64,000 nt of DNA from Polytrichum commune (taxonomy: Eukaryota; Streptophyta; Polytrichopsida; Polytrichales; Polytrichaceae): assembly GCA_950295325.1 (NCBI GenBank), contig OX485804.1, forward strand, positions 36,394,001-36,458,000, written 5' to 3'. The number at the start of each line of letters is the position of its first letter. The first letter of the stretch is position 1. Under the pieces are notes generated by a model that had not been told where the DNA came from, searched no databases, and saw only the letters and a list, made by a program, of their open reading frames with translations. Position numbers and translations under genes: made by a program. Below are positions 25,132-38,264 of this stretch, piece by piece.

Positions 25132-25683
25132 ACTTTCACAAGAAAGTAGTAATATGTGATGGGATCGATGTACATACAAGGGAGAGAGAGAAGAAAAAAA
25201 AACAATCATGTAGTGTAGAGATGACGACTAAAAATTTACTAGATACTGCACAGAACTATACATTGGATTCCTTCACGTACTTCACCGTATTTGCACCCCG
25301 ATTTCGATTGGAGAATGGCATTAGAAGAATAAAGCCATCTCTTCAAAAATCAAAGGGCTGGACTAAAAACAAAGTTATTAACATCAAAACTTCATTTTTC
25401 TTTGTCAACAACGCCCTAGCCTGTCGGAGCTCATGCTTTATATTTTGAAGTGTGAAGGGGGTTGATATATTAAATTGCATGGTCCGGTGATTGTGGGTAT
25501 TCATTCAATGGGCCTGGCAGCCAGTAATGTTGGCTTGATAGTTGTGCCCTCCATTCAAACGGGAGTAACTTCACTTCCACAAACCGACTTCCTTAACTTT
25601 CCTACTTTACCCTCAAATTTTTGAACGGGGAGGGCCGACATCTTCTCTTGAGCTTATTCAAACACTTGCAGGCTTGTCAATAA

Positions 25684-26239
25684 GGGCCGGTTTACACCAT
25701 GGACCATGAAGTCGGACCATGGAAGATGGCCTTTTCCCATGGTCCCAACTTTCATGGTCCAATTTCTTACAAAATCGATTTACAAAGCCTTTGGGCCTCT
25801 CACTAGCTGTAAATCGAATGTCAACCAAGAGGCATGACCATGCACCAAAGTGAATGTGTTCATTTGTTTAATATACGTCCAAAAAGGGCAGTTGTGAAAA
25901 AACAAATCAAGTTTGATCATTCTCTTGTCTTCTCTTGTCTTCATCTTCTCTTCCCCCCAAAAAACTCCAGTAAAAGTTTATTTTTACATCTCTCTGCCAT
26001 GGGTCCTCGTCTTTTTAACACGAGCACCCCTTTTGCCTTTCCCATTGCAAAACCCGTTGGACCGTGTCAATGAATAATGTGGGCCTTCAAATATGTCTTT
26101 TGGGGTCCTCGAACTCCATGGTCACTCTCACATTCCTTCCTCGGTGTAAACCGAGGTGGTCCCGGAACGAGTTCAACAACCAATCACAAATTTTATAGGG
26201 CCTTGGGACGACTTCATGGTCCATGGTGTAAACAACCCC
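25684..26239. mobile_element. Tourist-like MITE, 560-bp family, copy 2
   Basis: Flanked by TAA (25681-25683 and 26240-26242). Its ends, GGGCCGGTTTACACCATGG and CCATGGTGTAAACAACCCC, pair over more than 25 bases. This is the best preserved pair of termini in the family, so this copy may be the youngest. Confidence 0.88.
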
Positions 26240-26390
26240 TAAGTAATGTGTTTTCGAATGTTGGATAAAGGAATCACATGATTGGGCCCATGTTTGCTTT
26301 GTTTTGTGTTGACGTATATACATATATGTTGGGGCGTGTTATGTGGACATCCTATGCTTGTAATGTTTGGAACATGACGTTCTTCAGCTG

Positions 26391-26656
26391 ATAGCATGCC
26401 CACACTAGGACCACTGACTGGTCCACACCGATGAGGGAGAGTTTTCATCTCGGTAGGAGTTTTTGTCTTGTATGTAGTGAAGTGAACGAGCGAAAGTGCA
26501 ATGCATTAAGGTTGCATCCGGTGAGGTTATTGAAAATAAGACGAAAAAATCTTAATGATAGCAGTAGATTTCGGAAAGAGATGAACTTTCCTTATCAAGA
26601 GGTACTCCTCCTACTGCCAAGGAGTAGCGATTGGCCCTAGTGTGGGGCATGGCATG
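26391..26656. mobile_element. MITE, TAGCATGCCCACACTAGG family, best copy
   Basis: Left end ATAGCATGCCCACACTAGGA and right end CCCTAGTGTGGGGCATGGC are inverted partners over about 20 bases. The 266-bp element also carries GAGAGTTTTCATCTCGGTAG paired loosely with CTTATCAAGAGGTACTCCTC. Confidence 0.72.
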
Positions 26657-27999
26657 ACATGACACACCATGAAAATAGGGCTTTCCTACGGCACGAGGGA
26701 GACCTTTATGTTTAAAATCATATATGGCAAAAGAAGGTACTCATATAGTGACATTGCATCATGACATGGCATAGTAGAAAAACCAAAAACGGTGAATGAC
26801 CACTACAATACTGGTGCACTAGACTAGGGGTAGAATGATTCTTGTCTGGGCCCAAAATTGGTGGCCTGGAAAGGATGCAATGATAGGTGGGATGCAGTGA
26901 TTGGCCATATAGGTGTGGTTTCACACCACTTGTGATCACTTTTTGATGCCATTGAGTTAACCGTTTTGTGTGCATTCGTAAGCAGAGTAGGATATTTTGA
27001 TGCCCAAAATTAGGGAGACTCTAGTATACAAGCATAAGGTTTGACTAACTTGCCTCTTTAGGAAAATGTTGATACATTTTGTACATGGAATAAAATATTG
27101 AAATAAACTTGCAATCCTCCTCATTTCCTCCACTCCATCTCTGAAAAACATTGCACAAATTTCAAGCCACTCTTTATGGCCGAATCAACCTATCTTCACC
27201 GTTCTCCATATATCTACCTTGGACATGACAGATGAAGGAGCTATAAATACATATGAATAGATTCAATGACACATGGTATTTCATTATCATTGAGGCAACT
27301 TTTCTAATGACACTTGTTATGAATAAGTTCACAAGTATTGTCATCTCAACTTACTTTTAGTTCATCCACTTTCAGTTCGGTATATTTTACATCCCAACAG
27401 CTTCGTAACAAAGTGTCATCATCGATGATCAAAATTTGGATGAAGAATCACTAAGAGTAAGTGAAACGAAATGTAACTTTTGTAAATCTGAAATGTTCAA
27501 AATTCCTTTACAAGGAACAGCGTACACTGTTGGAGATTTCTAGTATACGGAAATGGGACGGAAACCCTAAACCCACACCACACAATGTAAATTTCCAAAT
27601 ACGTTTGGTGCCTAGTTCCTGAGCTACAATGGCAGGCTTGAATCGTAACACAAAATGCGACGCTTTTTCAAATGTACAAATTCATTTCATTTCCGAGATG
27701 TTGGAGTGGAAGTTAAGTTACACCATGGAAGGGGGAAGAAGGTACACGCGTTTTAGGTCTCGCTTTCTTTCCATATACATAAAGCCAGGGGCTATCCGTC
27801 ACGGACTCATAACTCATTGACAGCTGACACACATGGAGTTTAGGGTTCCATGTAATCGGCAGTAGTAGTACTGATACATAAACATGAACATGAACATTTA
27901 TATACATAAAACAACGTAAATCAGTTCCGAGTTTCCATATCATCAGATAGAAGGGCAGTAAGTAAAATTTGTGGCTTTTGCAGCATAATTTACTTGTAC
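26657..27999. other. No gene recognised
   Basis: A 63-codon plus frame starts ATGGCAGGC at 27629, but no domain or donor supports it. The rest is AT-rich without defined repeat ends. Confidence 0.4.
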
Positions 28000-28228
28000 G
28001 GTGTACGGCCCTCGAGAGCCTCGTAATGTGAGATTTTCAAAACCCGAAGAACCATAATGGCCGCATTGGTTAGGCAACAGAAAAAATTTGAAGCGTTCAA
28101 TCGCCAAAAGTGACCGGGCCTTAATGAGCCGAGATAAGTGAAGGAGGAGGAGGAGGACGACGACGACCGCTCTCCTTCATTAATGAGGAAGGGCGATTAG
28201 GGTTTCACCTCGTGCTCACAAGGACGGT
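28000..28228 (+). promoter_or_regulatory. Possible promoter and 5' leader
   Basis: A GC-richer stretch with GAGGAGGAGGACGACGACG near 28144 and the telo-box-like GATTAGGGTTTC at about 28196, followed by a good plant start context (ACGGTATGGCTTCG). Telo boxes are common in plant promoters and leaders. Nothing similar occurs at the repeats nearby. Confidence 0.3.
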
Positions 28229-28281
28229 ATGGCTTCGATCGATGATAAGTTAACTACAAACGCCGAAGATGGATCACCGAG
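28229..28281 (+). CDS. Possible first coding exon of an unidentified gene
   Basis: ATGGCT opens 17 codons (MASIDDKLTTNAEDGSP) plus AG, followed at once by a strong donor, AG|GTGAGG. Unspliced, the frame stops at TGA two codons later. No second exon was identified on the plus strand before the LEC14B-like gene at 38 kb, and the peptide is too short to assign. It may be a gene relic or chance. Confidence 0.22.
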
Positions 28282-28327
28282 GTGAGGTGATGGGAGTTGG
28301 CAAGTTTTCAAATTCATACACGTCTTA

Positions 28328-28911
28328 GGGCCGGTTAATTTACATCATGGATCGTGAAGCCGGACCGTGGAAGATGGCCTTTGGTTCATGGTCCACCTTC
28401 CATGGTCCGACTTCTTACAAAATCAATTTACAAAGCCTTTGGGCCTCTCACTACTGTAGCTAGGTGTAAACCGAATGTGGACCAAGAGGATTGACCATGC
28501 ACCTGGAAATGGATGTGCTGATTTTTTTAATATATGCCCAAAATAGACGGGTTTGAAAAGAAAAAGGAATCCAAGCTTGACCATTTTCTTGTCTTCTTTT
28601 GTTTTCATCTTCTTTTCCCCATAAAAAGAATTCATTAAAAATTTACTATAACAACATTTCTTTGTTGTGGGTCCTTGTCTTTTTCTACTAGAGCACCTCT
28701 TTTGTCTCTCCCACTGCAAAACCCGTTGGACTGTGTCAGTGGATAAGGTAGGCCTTAAAATATGTCTTCTACGGACCTCGAACTCCATGGTCACTCTGAC
28801 CTTTTTTTTTGCTCGGTGTAAACCGAAGTGGTCCCGGGACGAGCTCAACAACCAATCACAGATTTTACATGGGCTTGGGACGACTTCATGGTCCATGGTG
28901 TAAACAACCCC
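28328..28911. mobile_element. Tourist-like MITE, 560-bp family, copy 3
   Basis: Flanked by TTA (28325-28327 and 28912-28914). It starts GGGCCGGTTAATTTACATCA and ends ATGGTGTAAACAACCCC. It lies 46 bp downstream of the possible splice donor at 28282. Confidence 0.85.
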
Positions 28912-29329
28912 TTATGCATGGATGTGTGGAATCGAAACCTAATTACAAGTTATAAGGCGAGTGCGATACTTATGTGGTTGTCGTTCTTAATCAGACACCT
29001 ATTTATTGATTGGTGTGTGGTTGGATGACGTTTACATAGCATTACTTGACATTTTGCACCTTAGTGTTGAGAATTTTGGGAGCATCATGTCCCATTTGTG
29101 TTGAACCACCCTTGCAAAATGAATAGTTATCGACTTGAGTGTTGTTCACTTTGCAAGAGTGAACCAAGAGTTGAGTTTTTGTCACCAAAAAATAGCTTTT
29201 ATTTTGATCTAAAATACGTGGCAGTCTCCATGCCACATGGGACCCGACATTGGCGTGGCATGTCACCGCATGTTCGGCGACCATTCAAGGCCTTTAATGA
29301 GCTTCCCTTATTAAAAAAAAAAATCTAGA

Positions 29330-30960
29330 ATCTATAGGTTGCATAGTGTTTTGTCAAAGAACAAACATCATAAAGCCACGTGTTTTGAAAGAGATTGGAT
29401 CGAATCTTCAAATTTATTAACTACTTCACAATCAATAATGAACACAATTGGAAAGACCATTGTATGCAATTAAGGAATCAATAAACATGCACTTATGAAA
29501 ACCATAACTAAATTAGGGGAGGTCCAATTTTCAATGTGGTTTCTTCTGTTGATGCTACATCATACATTTTCTAATGGAACACAAAAATTGAAGACATAAA
29601 TGCAATGAGTATAAGATTGAGAACAATAAAAACAAACTAAGTAAAACCCGTAGATAAATTTGGCCATTGGATCGGATCAGGAATTGTCTAATCCTCTTAG
29701 TTTTTGTAAATAATGTAGAGTGTCATTTGACGGTAGAGAATTGGAGTTGAGATGCAAAGGCTATAAAAAGATAAAAGTACATATGTTTTCCTACAAACAA
29801 TCACCTAGTCTTTCATGTTTGTATTACAATACTGAACTTAGAGTGGTGTCTATGTTCTTATCAATATTATCGTAATACATGTCTTTTTTACTATGTCCAT
29901 TCTCTTTAGAAGCCTTGCCATATATGACTCAAATGTAGGTGTCCAATCAAGTAGAGTGACCATATAGAGGCCACATTCGTTATAATGTTGAGATAGAGCA
30001 TCTCTAAAACTTTGGCCATGTCATGTACATTGTACACAAGGAGTTATGCCCTTAAATATATATAAGTATTTAAGTAGGCATATCCAGCCGTTTGATCAAG
30101 AGATGAACAACTTGGTTTATTAGCAATTATGAACGAGCAACAATGCTAGTGAAAATACTAGTGATTATCATTCATATGCTTTTCAAATCTCCAACCGATG
30201 TGCTGCTTAATTAGTCAGAGAGTGGTCATAAAAAGGGGTCCATTTGTATTTTTTTTTTAAAATCTCCATCCTAGTTTGTCATTGTAAAAGACATCCAAAA
30301 CAAAAAGAATGAAAAAAGAACGATTTCCTTAGCCTAAATAGCATATTAGATCCAAAACTTAGAACTGTTTAAGTTTTTCAATCTATAACACTAGTTAAAT
30401 ACACTTAATAGGCTCATTAGTGTGACTAACATTAATTTCCTCAAATTTTGAGGATATTCTAAATTTTTGACTACAATGTAAACATAAATTTGGACCAATT
30501 TTATTGTAGTATTATGTTGAGAGAACACACTCACACAACAATAGCATACACATTCAAACAAGTCAACATGTCTTCACATGCATGTAACTACGACTTACTT
30601 GATTTCAATATCTTGGAATTGCAAGCAACGCAATAAACCATGTTATTCAAAAAGTCACACTAATTTCAAGCCATTTAGAAAATACCAATATAATATTCTC
30701 TTTATATGATAATTATAGAAATATTGGATTGAATAACATAGCAAATAAATTACTACATTATTTAAGTAAGAAGACACACTCATGTAGCTCCACGTATCTT
30801 CACATGCTAGTGTTTGGAGTTGAATTTAATTTATTTAGGATAGAACCACAAGTCCAAAAAATAAGCCGCATCATTCAAAAGGTCATATTACTGAGCTTAT
30901 TCAATGTAAGGTTAATTTGGAAGAATTTCTCCCAAAAAACAACATTACAATAACCATAAT
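29330..30960. repeat. Old composite repeat, copy 2 with internal duplication
   Basis: The GTGTTTTGAAAGAGATTGGA block (29380) matches 23100 and 54740. The block with GGAATTGCAAGCAACGCAAT and AAAAAGTCACACTAAT (30610) is repeated once more in diverged form at 30780-30920. A CCTTGCCATATATGACTCAA box near 29915 belongs to the widely dispersed family also at 16000, 18580, 54610 and 62100. Confidence 0.55.
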
Positions 30961-31375
30961 TTATTGTCGTTGCTTCGTTGCCAATGCAAGGTGTAGTATC
31001 CTTGTAACTTAGTGCAAGTTTTCATAGTTAAAAATATGTCTAGAATTGGTCCAAGTCTATTAATAGTTCATAAAATTAGTCCAAAATCCTACATCCATAC
31101 GTGAGACTTGGGATGGTGAGACCTATCTTGGAGCTATCGGAGAGGGTAAATCTTTGGATGGATCTCAACTTTATATTACTTTCACAAGTGAGTCATGCTC
31201 GCACGCATGGATGAGAGGTACACAAAAATGCTCATTTATCTACTTTCCATATTATGATTGACTAGGTACCCCATTTAGGACACCCTTGCTTAGGACACCC
31301 TTGCTTTGAAGAACGAGTGTTTAATATGTACAAAACAAATGTGGTGTGTCCGCACCCATTGTGAGTGAGGAAGCT

Positions 31376-31610
31376 AATGCCAGGGCCACACCAAAAACCC
31401 TAGCAGTTCCAGTCACCAAAAAACCAGCCCTACGTATTCTCTGGAAATACAAGGCTGGGATTTCAGTTCGCTGGAGCTATCGGAGTGGCTGGAAGAAGGG
31501 GGGTAGCCTGCAACCAACAGCTCCAGCCAACTGAAATCCCAACCCTGTATTTCCGGAGAATACGTAGGGCTGATGTTTTTGGCTGGGCCGCCCGGTGTGG
31601 CGTTGGTATA
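31376..31610. mobile_element. Foldback MITE with CCCTACGTATTCTC arms
   Basis: CCAGCCCTACGTATTCTCTG and GGCTGGGATTTCAGTT on the left face AACTGAAATCCCAACCC and GGAGAATACGTAGGGCTG on the right. Arms of about 75 bp surround a GAGCTATCGGAGTGGCTGG centre. The four overlapping frames of 60-100 codons here are mirror products of the palindrome. Confidence 0.75.
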
Positions 31611-33609
31611 AGATGTGAGTGGGTGAGTAGTGAGCATGAAGTGCGCCTATTACCATGGACAATGCTATGTCTCCGGTGTAATGTTGAGAACCTTTATTTA
31701 CTTTTCATTTACATTATGGCTGGTCACCGGCATATATTTGTTTCATATCATGTCAAAGATTGCCATTCTCAAACACACGCATGAATGCTCTAGACAAGGA
31801 TAACTTGTCTTCCGCAAATCCCACAAGCTTAAGTAGACACATGACCTCGTTGTAGGTGTATGTTGAGGGCGTGAATGAGCTTGTTGTTGTTGTAGCCCAA
31901 CTTGCACATAAATATGAATATGTAATAAACATGTTTGCAAGGCATCCCTTACCTGTCTTCCCAAAGCCACGCAAAGTGTCTTGGCAAAGTTTGGACATGT
32001 GCATCACGGAATTTATGAATTAACAATGCGGTAAGCGTTGTCATCCTTGGAGACAATGTTGTTGATGACTCCACGCCATGGGTATAGAGTAGTTGTGACC
32101 CCAATGACATGGTACATGTCCATGAGACCTACACTTTTCCATTCATGCACTGTCCATTCGTAGATGATAAGGCGGAGGAGAGAAGAGGGAGGGAAACAAG
32201 GACAATAGAAGTTGTATAGAAGCTTCTACTTGTAGTTCCACATATTAGACTACATTATGTGTGTTCCTTATTTTAATGTTTGTCATTTAGTGTAGGTTTT
32301 CTACTCTTATGTTGATGGACCATGTTTAGTGGACATTGTTTTTTAAAATGTGTAATTGCATCTTTAACTTTAGAGCAAGCTCGATAAATTGTGTTATGAG
32401 TTGCGTAAAAAACAAATGAACACCAATATTCCATGATTGCGTTTCAATGGTTTTGAAGGTTGAGTTTGATTTGTTAAGTACTAGAGTTTGGATATTACAA
32501 AAATGCCGTTATGTTTATTTGTGTGTTGCTAATTGTCAATGAGTTCCCAATGTAAGTAACATGCTAACATTATATACCATGTGTCATTTTACTACCATGA
32601 CTTAGTAACAAACAGTCACATGTTCCTACTTATTAATCCAACACTCGTATTCAATTTCACTTGTAACCCCTCGCTCCATGCTTGTTGATGTAGATTTCCA
32701 AAGAACATTAAGGCATATCAATACCCTAATTCCACTTTGTCTCAAACCTGTGTTCATATTCTCATATAGCAAGTTGATATATTTTATGCTAATCCACCAT
32801 AGTTATGGGATACTAATACATGTATCACCAAACTTAAATTTTTTCCTTCCTTGCCATTCATAAGTTATTGCTCACATGCTAACATTCCCTATTGTGAGCG
32901 ACTCGTGGGGTGACCTTGTCAATCTTATACACAAAGTATGCAAACTCATTTCTGACACTTTGAACCTATACATGGGCTTTCACCATAGAATGAAATTACA
33001 TGAAGACATTAACATGTTCTAATGACTAGGATGAACACGCGGAAGAAGAGGGTGGAGCTCATTACTTATGAAGTGGAAAGAGAATGGAAGTGAATATATT
33101 TTAAGTTCTAATCAAAGCGCCACTCATACATGGCCTAAAGTACTTATTTCTTTAGGAAACCTACATTTCAAATTTGGTTATGTATCTATATGCAAGTCAA
33201 CATAACATACCACTCTAAAATGTGCAATTTCTTATTTGAGGACTACAACCTTGATTTCTATATATTTTCTTTTATTGTACAAGCAAGTCAATGTTTAACT
33301 CCTTGATGACGAAGGAACCAAGTTTTTTAAAAGTATTTTTTATGACTTTCATTAAAAAAATCATTACTTTGAGGCCATGGATAGAAGGGATATATTCATC
33401 ATAATTTCTTGATAAAGAAGTGCACCAAAATGATGGAATTTAAACAAATCATGAAAATTACTAAATATTGGTACCGTATTGATGCGATCTTAAAACCATC
33501 AGCAACAACTATTCATGGACAATACAAATTGAGCTCTAGAAAGCTTTCTTGCGAGATGATCTAATGAAATCACAATATGCTCCAAGTTGCTAAGGGTTGA
33601 TTTGGGCTC
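31611..33609. other. No feature recognised
   Basis: Low-complexity AT-rich intergenic DNA. Scattered TTTAGTGTAGG words suggest decayed copies of the TACACTAAAT element. Confidence 0.4.
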
Positions 33610-33769
33610 AAAAATACCATAAACACAAACACTCCATTTGTGATGAGTCAAAAATAGCATGAACACAAATACTCCATTCTTGATGAGTAAAAAATAGCAT
33701 AAACATGAGCCCTCCATTTGTGATGAGTAAAAAACACCCTAAACACGAACACTCCATTCGTGATGAGGA
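33610..33769. repeat. Four tandem 40-bp units
   Basis: Units at 33610, 33650, 33690 and 33730, each AAAAATA-CAT-AACAC followed by ACTCCATT-GTGATGAGT with a few changes. The 72- and 68-codon minus frames with repeated HHKWSVCV-like peptides derive from it. Confidence 0.92.
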
Positions 33770-35881
33770 ATCAACCTTGGAGACCGTCAATTGGGGTGTT
33801 ACCGTCAAATACACATGCTTGTATCACAACATACATTTGTGTGAGTGGGGTGTCCTAGTAAGCAATGAAGGCCACTAACGTAGTGGCGGCTTTTAAGGTT
33901 GTTGTGCCCATGCAGGATTGATTAGAGAGTGCTTGAGCCATGCTCTACACTTATTTTGAGGGAAAGTGGGGGGGGGGGGGGGGGTCATGGTCCGCGATTA
34001 CTTCATGATTTTACGACCAAAGTTATGAATGACATGCGTAGCTAAACTCCACCGCCTCTTGACTCGAATGGTGCACATTTGAAAGGTAATAAATGTGCGG
34101 AGTGGTGGACGAAATATTGCATTTAGTGTCACCAATTCTATTTGTCTTGTTCGGTATTAATTGTAAACCGCCCGTGTAGTGTCACCAACACTAAATGGAA
34201 ACTTAACATTCTTTGCCATGCCTTGTAAAAACAACTTGAGTGTTATAGATTTACAATGTTGCAGTTATTGTCCTTTACTGAGTGATTTTTCATCCAAACT
34301 TCAATCACTCGTGACAATATTTCATTCAAGAGACGCTAGGGTGTAGGATGTACCAAACTTTGTTTCAAAGATTGGCATGGGTTTCAACTAAATTTCAATC
34401 ATCCATGGAATTATTTGTAAACTTATTCCTCATAAGTGTTATTAAAAAAGTTACCATGATGACATGAAATACCATATTACAATGAATACAATATTTAGTG
34501 TAGTGCGTAGGGCATAGCAAAGTAGGCCATGTTTCAAAAGCCACTTGGGAGAGCCTATATGTGGATACCAAGTGGAACTTCACTACTTTTTTTAGGGTAA
34601 GGGGATCCAATCCATGTAATTGAGCACACCTATCTTTGAGTGTTGTGTGCTTAGAATATTCACCAAAACAAAATGTAGTTCAAAGAGATTAGATTACGTG
34701 TTAAAAATTTGTTAACCATCTAAGATTCAATCCTTATCGTCATATGAGGGATATGTCACTACATATTTCATTATGTTTTTCAGTGTTTGGAGACATTCAT
34801 TCATTACAGAAAGAGGCCATCACTATTATAAGGCCACATAAATATCTCTTTTTTTTAGTATATGAAAATCACCAACACTAAATTTTTCAACAAACTTGGT
34901 TTTGCAATATGCATGTTATATACCCCTCTTCAAATGTCTCTTGTTGTTGAGTTTTCAATACGTTAGTGACATTGGTCATTACCCATAGGCCGGCATGATG
35001 TTGGTGATTAGTTGACATAATCATAACATCACCCAACACTAGGGTGTTGCACCCTTAGTGCTGAGAATCTTGGGGAATTTCTTGTGAATCATACCCCACT
35101 TATGTTGGGCCACCCTTGCAAAATGAACAATACTCAACTCTAAGTACTGCCCATTTCACAATGGCAACCTAACATGTGGGGTGGAGCTGGGGTCCAACAA
35201 TTGAAGCGCAAGGTGTTATCAAAATTATTTATTCCAAGCCAACTAATAATCAACTTGCATCAGAAGTTTCTGGGGCCACTACAACATTGCAATCAATTAA
35301 ACATTTGGGACATAAGGCCAAGTAAGGATGGTGCGTGGGAATCAATGATGCTCGAATCCATGGTAGGCTTTCCCCTTCCCCACTTTATAAAGTTTACATA
35401 GGAGTAGGTCTTAGTGATGTAATGATTGAGGGACAACTGTATATGATTACCTAGGCTCTAATAATGATTACCTAGGATGTATATGAAAACCTTCGCTCTA
35501 ATAATGAGTGAGATTTTCATATGAAGTTACAAAATGATAAGAAAATGATGATGTCCTCAATTTGGATTCACTAACCATCTTTAATTAATTATGCTTCTAT
35601 TATTTAAGACAACTAGGCTAGTTGGTGTCAATGTTGTGCAATACCTTCCCTTGTTTAACTTCCTCATAGGCCCACATGGACTATTTACTTCCACCAACAA
35701 CAATCCTTCTTGGTGATTGTTTGATTGTTGTACATATTCAAACATTCTTCCAATAAGGTAGAGCATGCAAAAACCAATTTCCCACTCTAGACCTCCATCT
35801 TAATTGTTTGCGCAATAAACACATGTTGATTCTCAAGATGTCCACGATCTTAACATGATAAAAACGCCTCAAAATGTATAA
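33770..35881. other. Intergenic DNA, few recognisable parts
   Basis: A G17 run at 33968-33984, TTTAGTGTCACC and TTTAGTGTAGTG words near 34130 and 34495, and a diverged duplicate of ACCCTTGCAAAATGAA shared with 29107. No gene. Confidence 0.4.
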
Positions 35882-36880
35882 TGCCCCCTTCCCACCTGAC
35901 TTTAGTTAAGGTGGATGCCACACGAGAGCCAGAGGAGGTTTCACAACTTCCTCCAACAGGGCACTTTGCTTTTGAAAAGTCTCCTTTTCCTTGTTTTTCT
36001 CCTTGAACTGTGGAATTCCGGGCACTAGTGCCCGGTAGTATTGAACTACATTTATTGTGCCATTACACTCTACTTTATTGCCAAGTAGATCCCAACCCTA
36101 AACCCAAAGCAAAATCCAAAGTTAAAAAGTCATTGTTGCCACTCCCCATACTTCCTCTCATGTGGCAACCACTTGCTCATTTGAACCAATGCTATTCATC
36201 CAACTCACTGCCGTTCCTCCCGTGTGGTTTGGGCCTAAGGCCCTTGCCACACGAGAGGCAGAGAAAGTTTCACAACTTCCTCCAACATGGCACCTTGCCC
36301 AAGAAAAGTCTCATTTTCCTCATTTTTCTCCTTATATTGTGGACTTCCGGGCACTAGTGCCCGGTAGTTGCGAACTACATTAAGACCCAAAGTATTTCCT
36401 AAAAACCGGGTAAAGCTCCCTCGGTTATAGCGGAGGCATCCGACTATCCCAATGCACCTACAAGAACTTGCTCCGGAGATTTTCAAGTAGGTTTTAGTTA
36501 AGTAGCTTTCACACATGTTCATGGTTTTATCTACCAAGCAATGAATGTTGGGTAGTTTTTGTCCCATCCCCAAATGCCTTACTGCTCACCTATCTTACCA
36601 TCGGTTTTTGTTAATGGGGCTCCTCGTGCCCTCATAGCTAAGACTAAAAAGCAACCAATCACAAGGGTGGGAGGCGACACTTTCAAAGCTCCTATATTCT
36701 TGCCTCATGTTTAGGTACCGATGAGAGGGTGGGTCGGTGGTTGAGGCTTAAAACCTCCACTTTTAAGCCATGCCACATCATTTGCCAACTAGGCTCAGCA
36801 CTAGATAATGTCGATGGTGTGAAGGCCGGTTTGTTAGAACCAACTTTTAGTCTTAGCTAAAGTCAGGTGGGAAGGGGGCA
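35882..36880. mobile_element. Inverted-repeat element containing a 329-bp duplication
   Basis: GCCCCCTTCCCACCTGACTT at the left faces AAGTCAGGTGGGAAGGGGGC at the right. Inside, a segment starting CCACACGAG is tandemly repeated (35918 and 36247). Each copy ends in the perfect 18-base palindrome CCGGGCACTAGTGCCCGG (36018-36035 and 36347-36364). The right 450 bp recur inverted at 6020-6470. No transposase frame is visible. Confidence 0.7.
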
Positions 36881-37689
36881 TAAGGCAAGTAATATGTTTG
36901 TGTCAATACTAATAGAGTACCTATCCACTTTGAAGCATTATCAAAGGTTCACCTAGGATAAAAGGGCTTTGTATACACCAATATTTTTGTTAAGGATAGC
37001 AAGTCCACAATGCTCGAAATTGCTTTTTAACCTTATTATAGATGTTTTTGTATAGAGGAAACTTATGGTATCAAAAGTCAAAATAATTTTATGAGAGAGG
37101 GGAACTTGTAATAGGCTTGAGGGGAGGTTCTTGGAGAATGGCTTTGAACCGATAGGGAGTGTCGAGAATGGAGTGCAAGAGATGTTTTCACCCAATGGGA
37201 AACGAGATTTAAAAGGTTGTGAGCAATGTTGTGCAGGTGCTTAGGTTCAACATGGGTATCAATGAACATATGTATACATGTATAGAATACCCGACCTTGA
37301 TGGTACTATATTCTCCAGTACCAATTATGACACCCACTTTATATTTGCAGATATTTCATTGCAAAATTCCACCATACCATGCATATGTACATTTTTGTGC
37401 ATCTTTCCGGACATCTATGATGTAACAAGGAAGCTTTGTGATGACTACTTAGAAGATGTTTGGACTGATCATTATACAAGGAAGCTTTCTGCAAGTGTTG
37501 TGTACAGATTCTTTAGGTTGGGAGGGGCTCGGGTTTTCTACTTCCTTCCATCCCCTACAAAGTGAGTTGGAGGGACTTTTGGCACCCTTAAGAAGCACAT
37601 TCAATCGATTGTAGCAAGAGGATTTTGCCCAGTACGGCAGGCAAATCACTGGCAACATTCATGTGCGAAAATACAATTGTGTTGGACTG
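36881..37689. other. Unassigned segment downstream of the LEC14B-like gene
   Basis: Plus-strand frames at 37219-37425 and 37278-37565 overlap in different phases. The second contains DYLEDVWTDHYTRKLSASVV, which resembles a genuine peptide in composition, but I cannot name a family or find splice partners. Confidence 0.3.
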
Positions 37690-38264
37690 ACTTGAATGAA
37701 TAGCAAACCATAGACTATAATGTAGAACAGCCAACAGCAATAAAAACCAGCCAATCAATTGCAACACAAGTCACACACAACCACCATTTCCTCAACACTT
37801 GAAAGGCCTTCCAAAACAAGCGGCTAAGAACTTCTTGCAAAATGCAAAGTCTTGCTATTATAAATGAGGAACAATTACCATTGTGGCGGCCTCAAAACCT
37901 AACTCTCAAATCCAGAGCTTCTACAAATAGTTTTTCATGTACACATAACAGCTATACAAAGGAAATCTCTTCTATGAGTTGAAAGGCCTCATCGCAGCAA
38001 AGGCTTACTAGAACATACCAAGAAATCTCCAAACTCTGGCAGTACGATGTTGATGTTGACCTCACCTCTGCCTTCACATTGATACCTAATAGACACGACC
38101 AGCAGGACCTTTCTGCAAATAAAATAACCACCGCTCATCTAAACTCTGGAGAAGAGTTCTGAGTTTCAAGGGGCATCAGATTGCTTGTACGTTTACAGCC
38201 CCATCATAGCCTCACAATGAATGTCTGAAAAATCGGTTGAAACACCACAAAATACATCAATTAA
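37690..38264 (-). other. Probable 3' UTR of the LEC14B-like gene
   Basis: About 570 bp of non-repetitive, non-coding sequence directly follows the stop codon. I see none of the MITE ends found elsewhere. No clear AATAAA signal is visible on the minus strand, so the polyadenylation site is a guess. Confidence 0.4.

Noticed and set aside
28423-28896. 157-codon minus frame
   Set aside because: It lies entirely within the Tourist-like MITE at 28328-28911, and similar frames appear at the equivalent place in the other copies.
33610-33769. CRISPR-like array of 40-bp units
   Set aside because: There are no unique spacers; the whole 40-bp unit repeats, so it is a minisatellite, and the genome is that of a plant.
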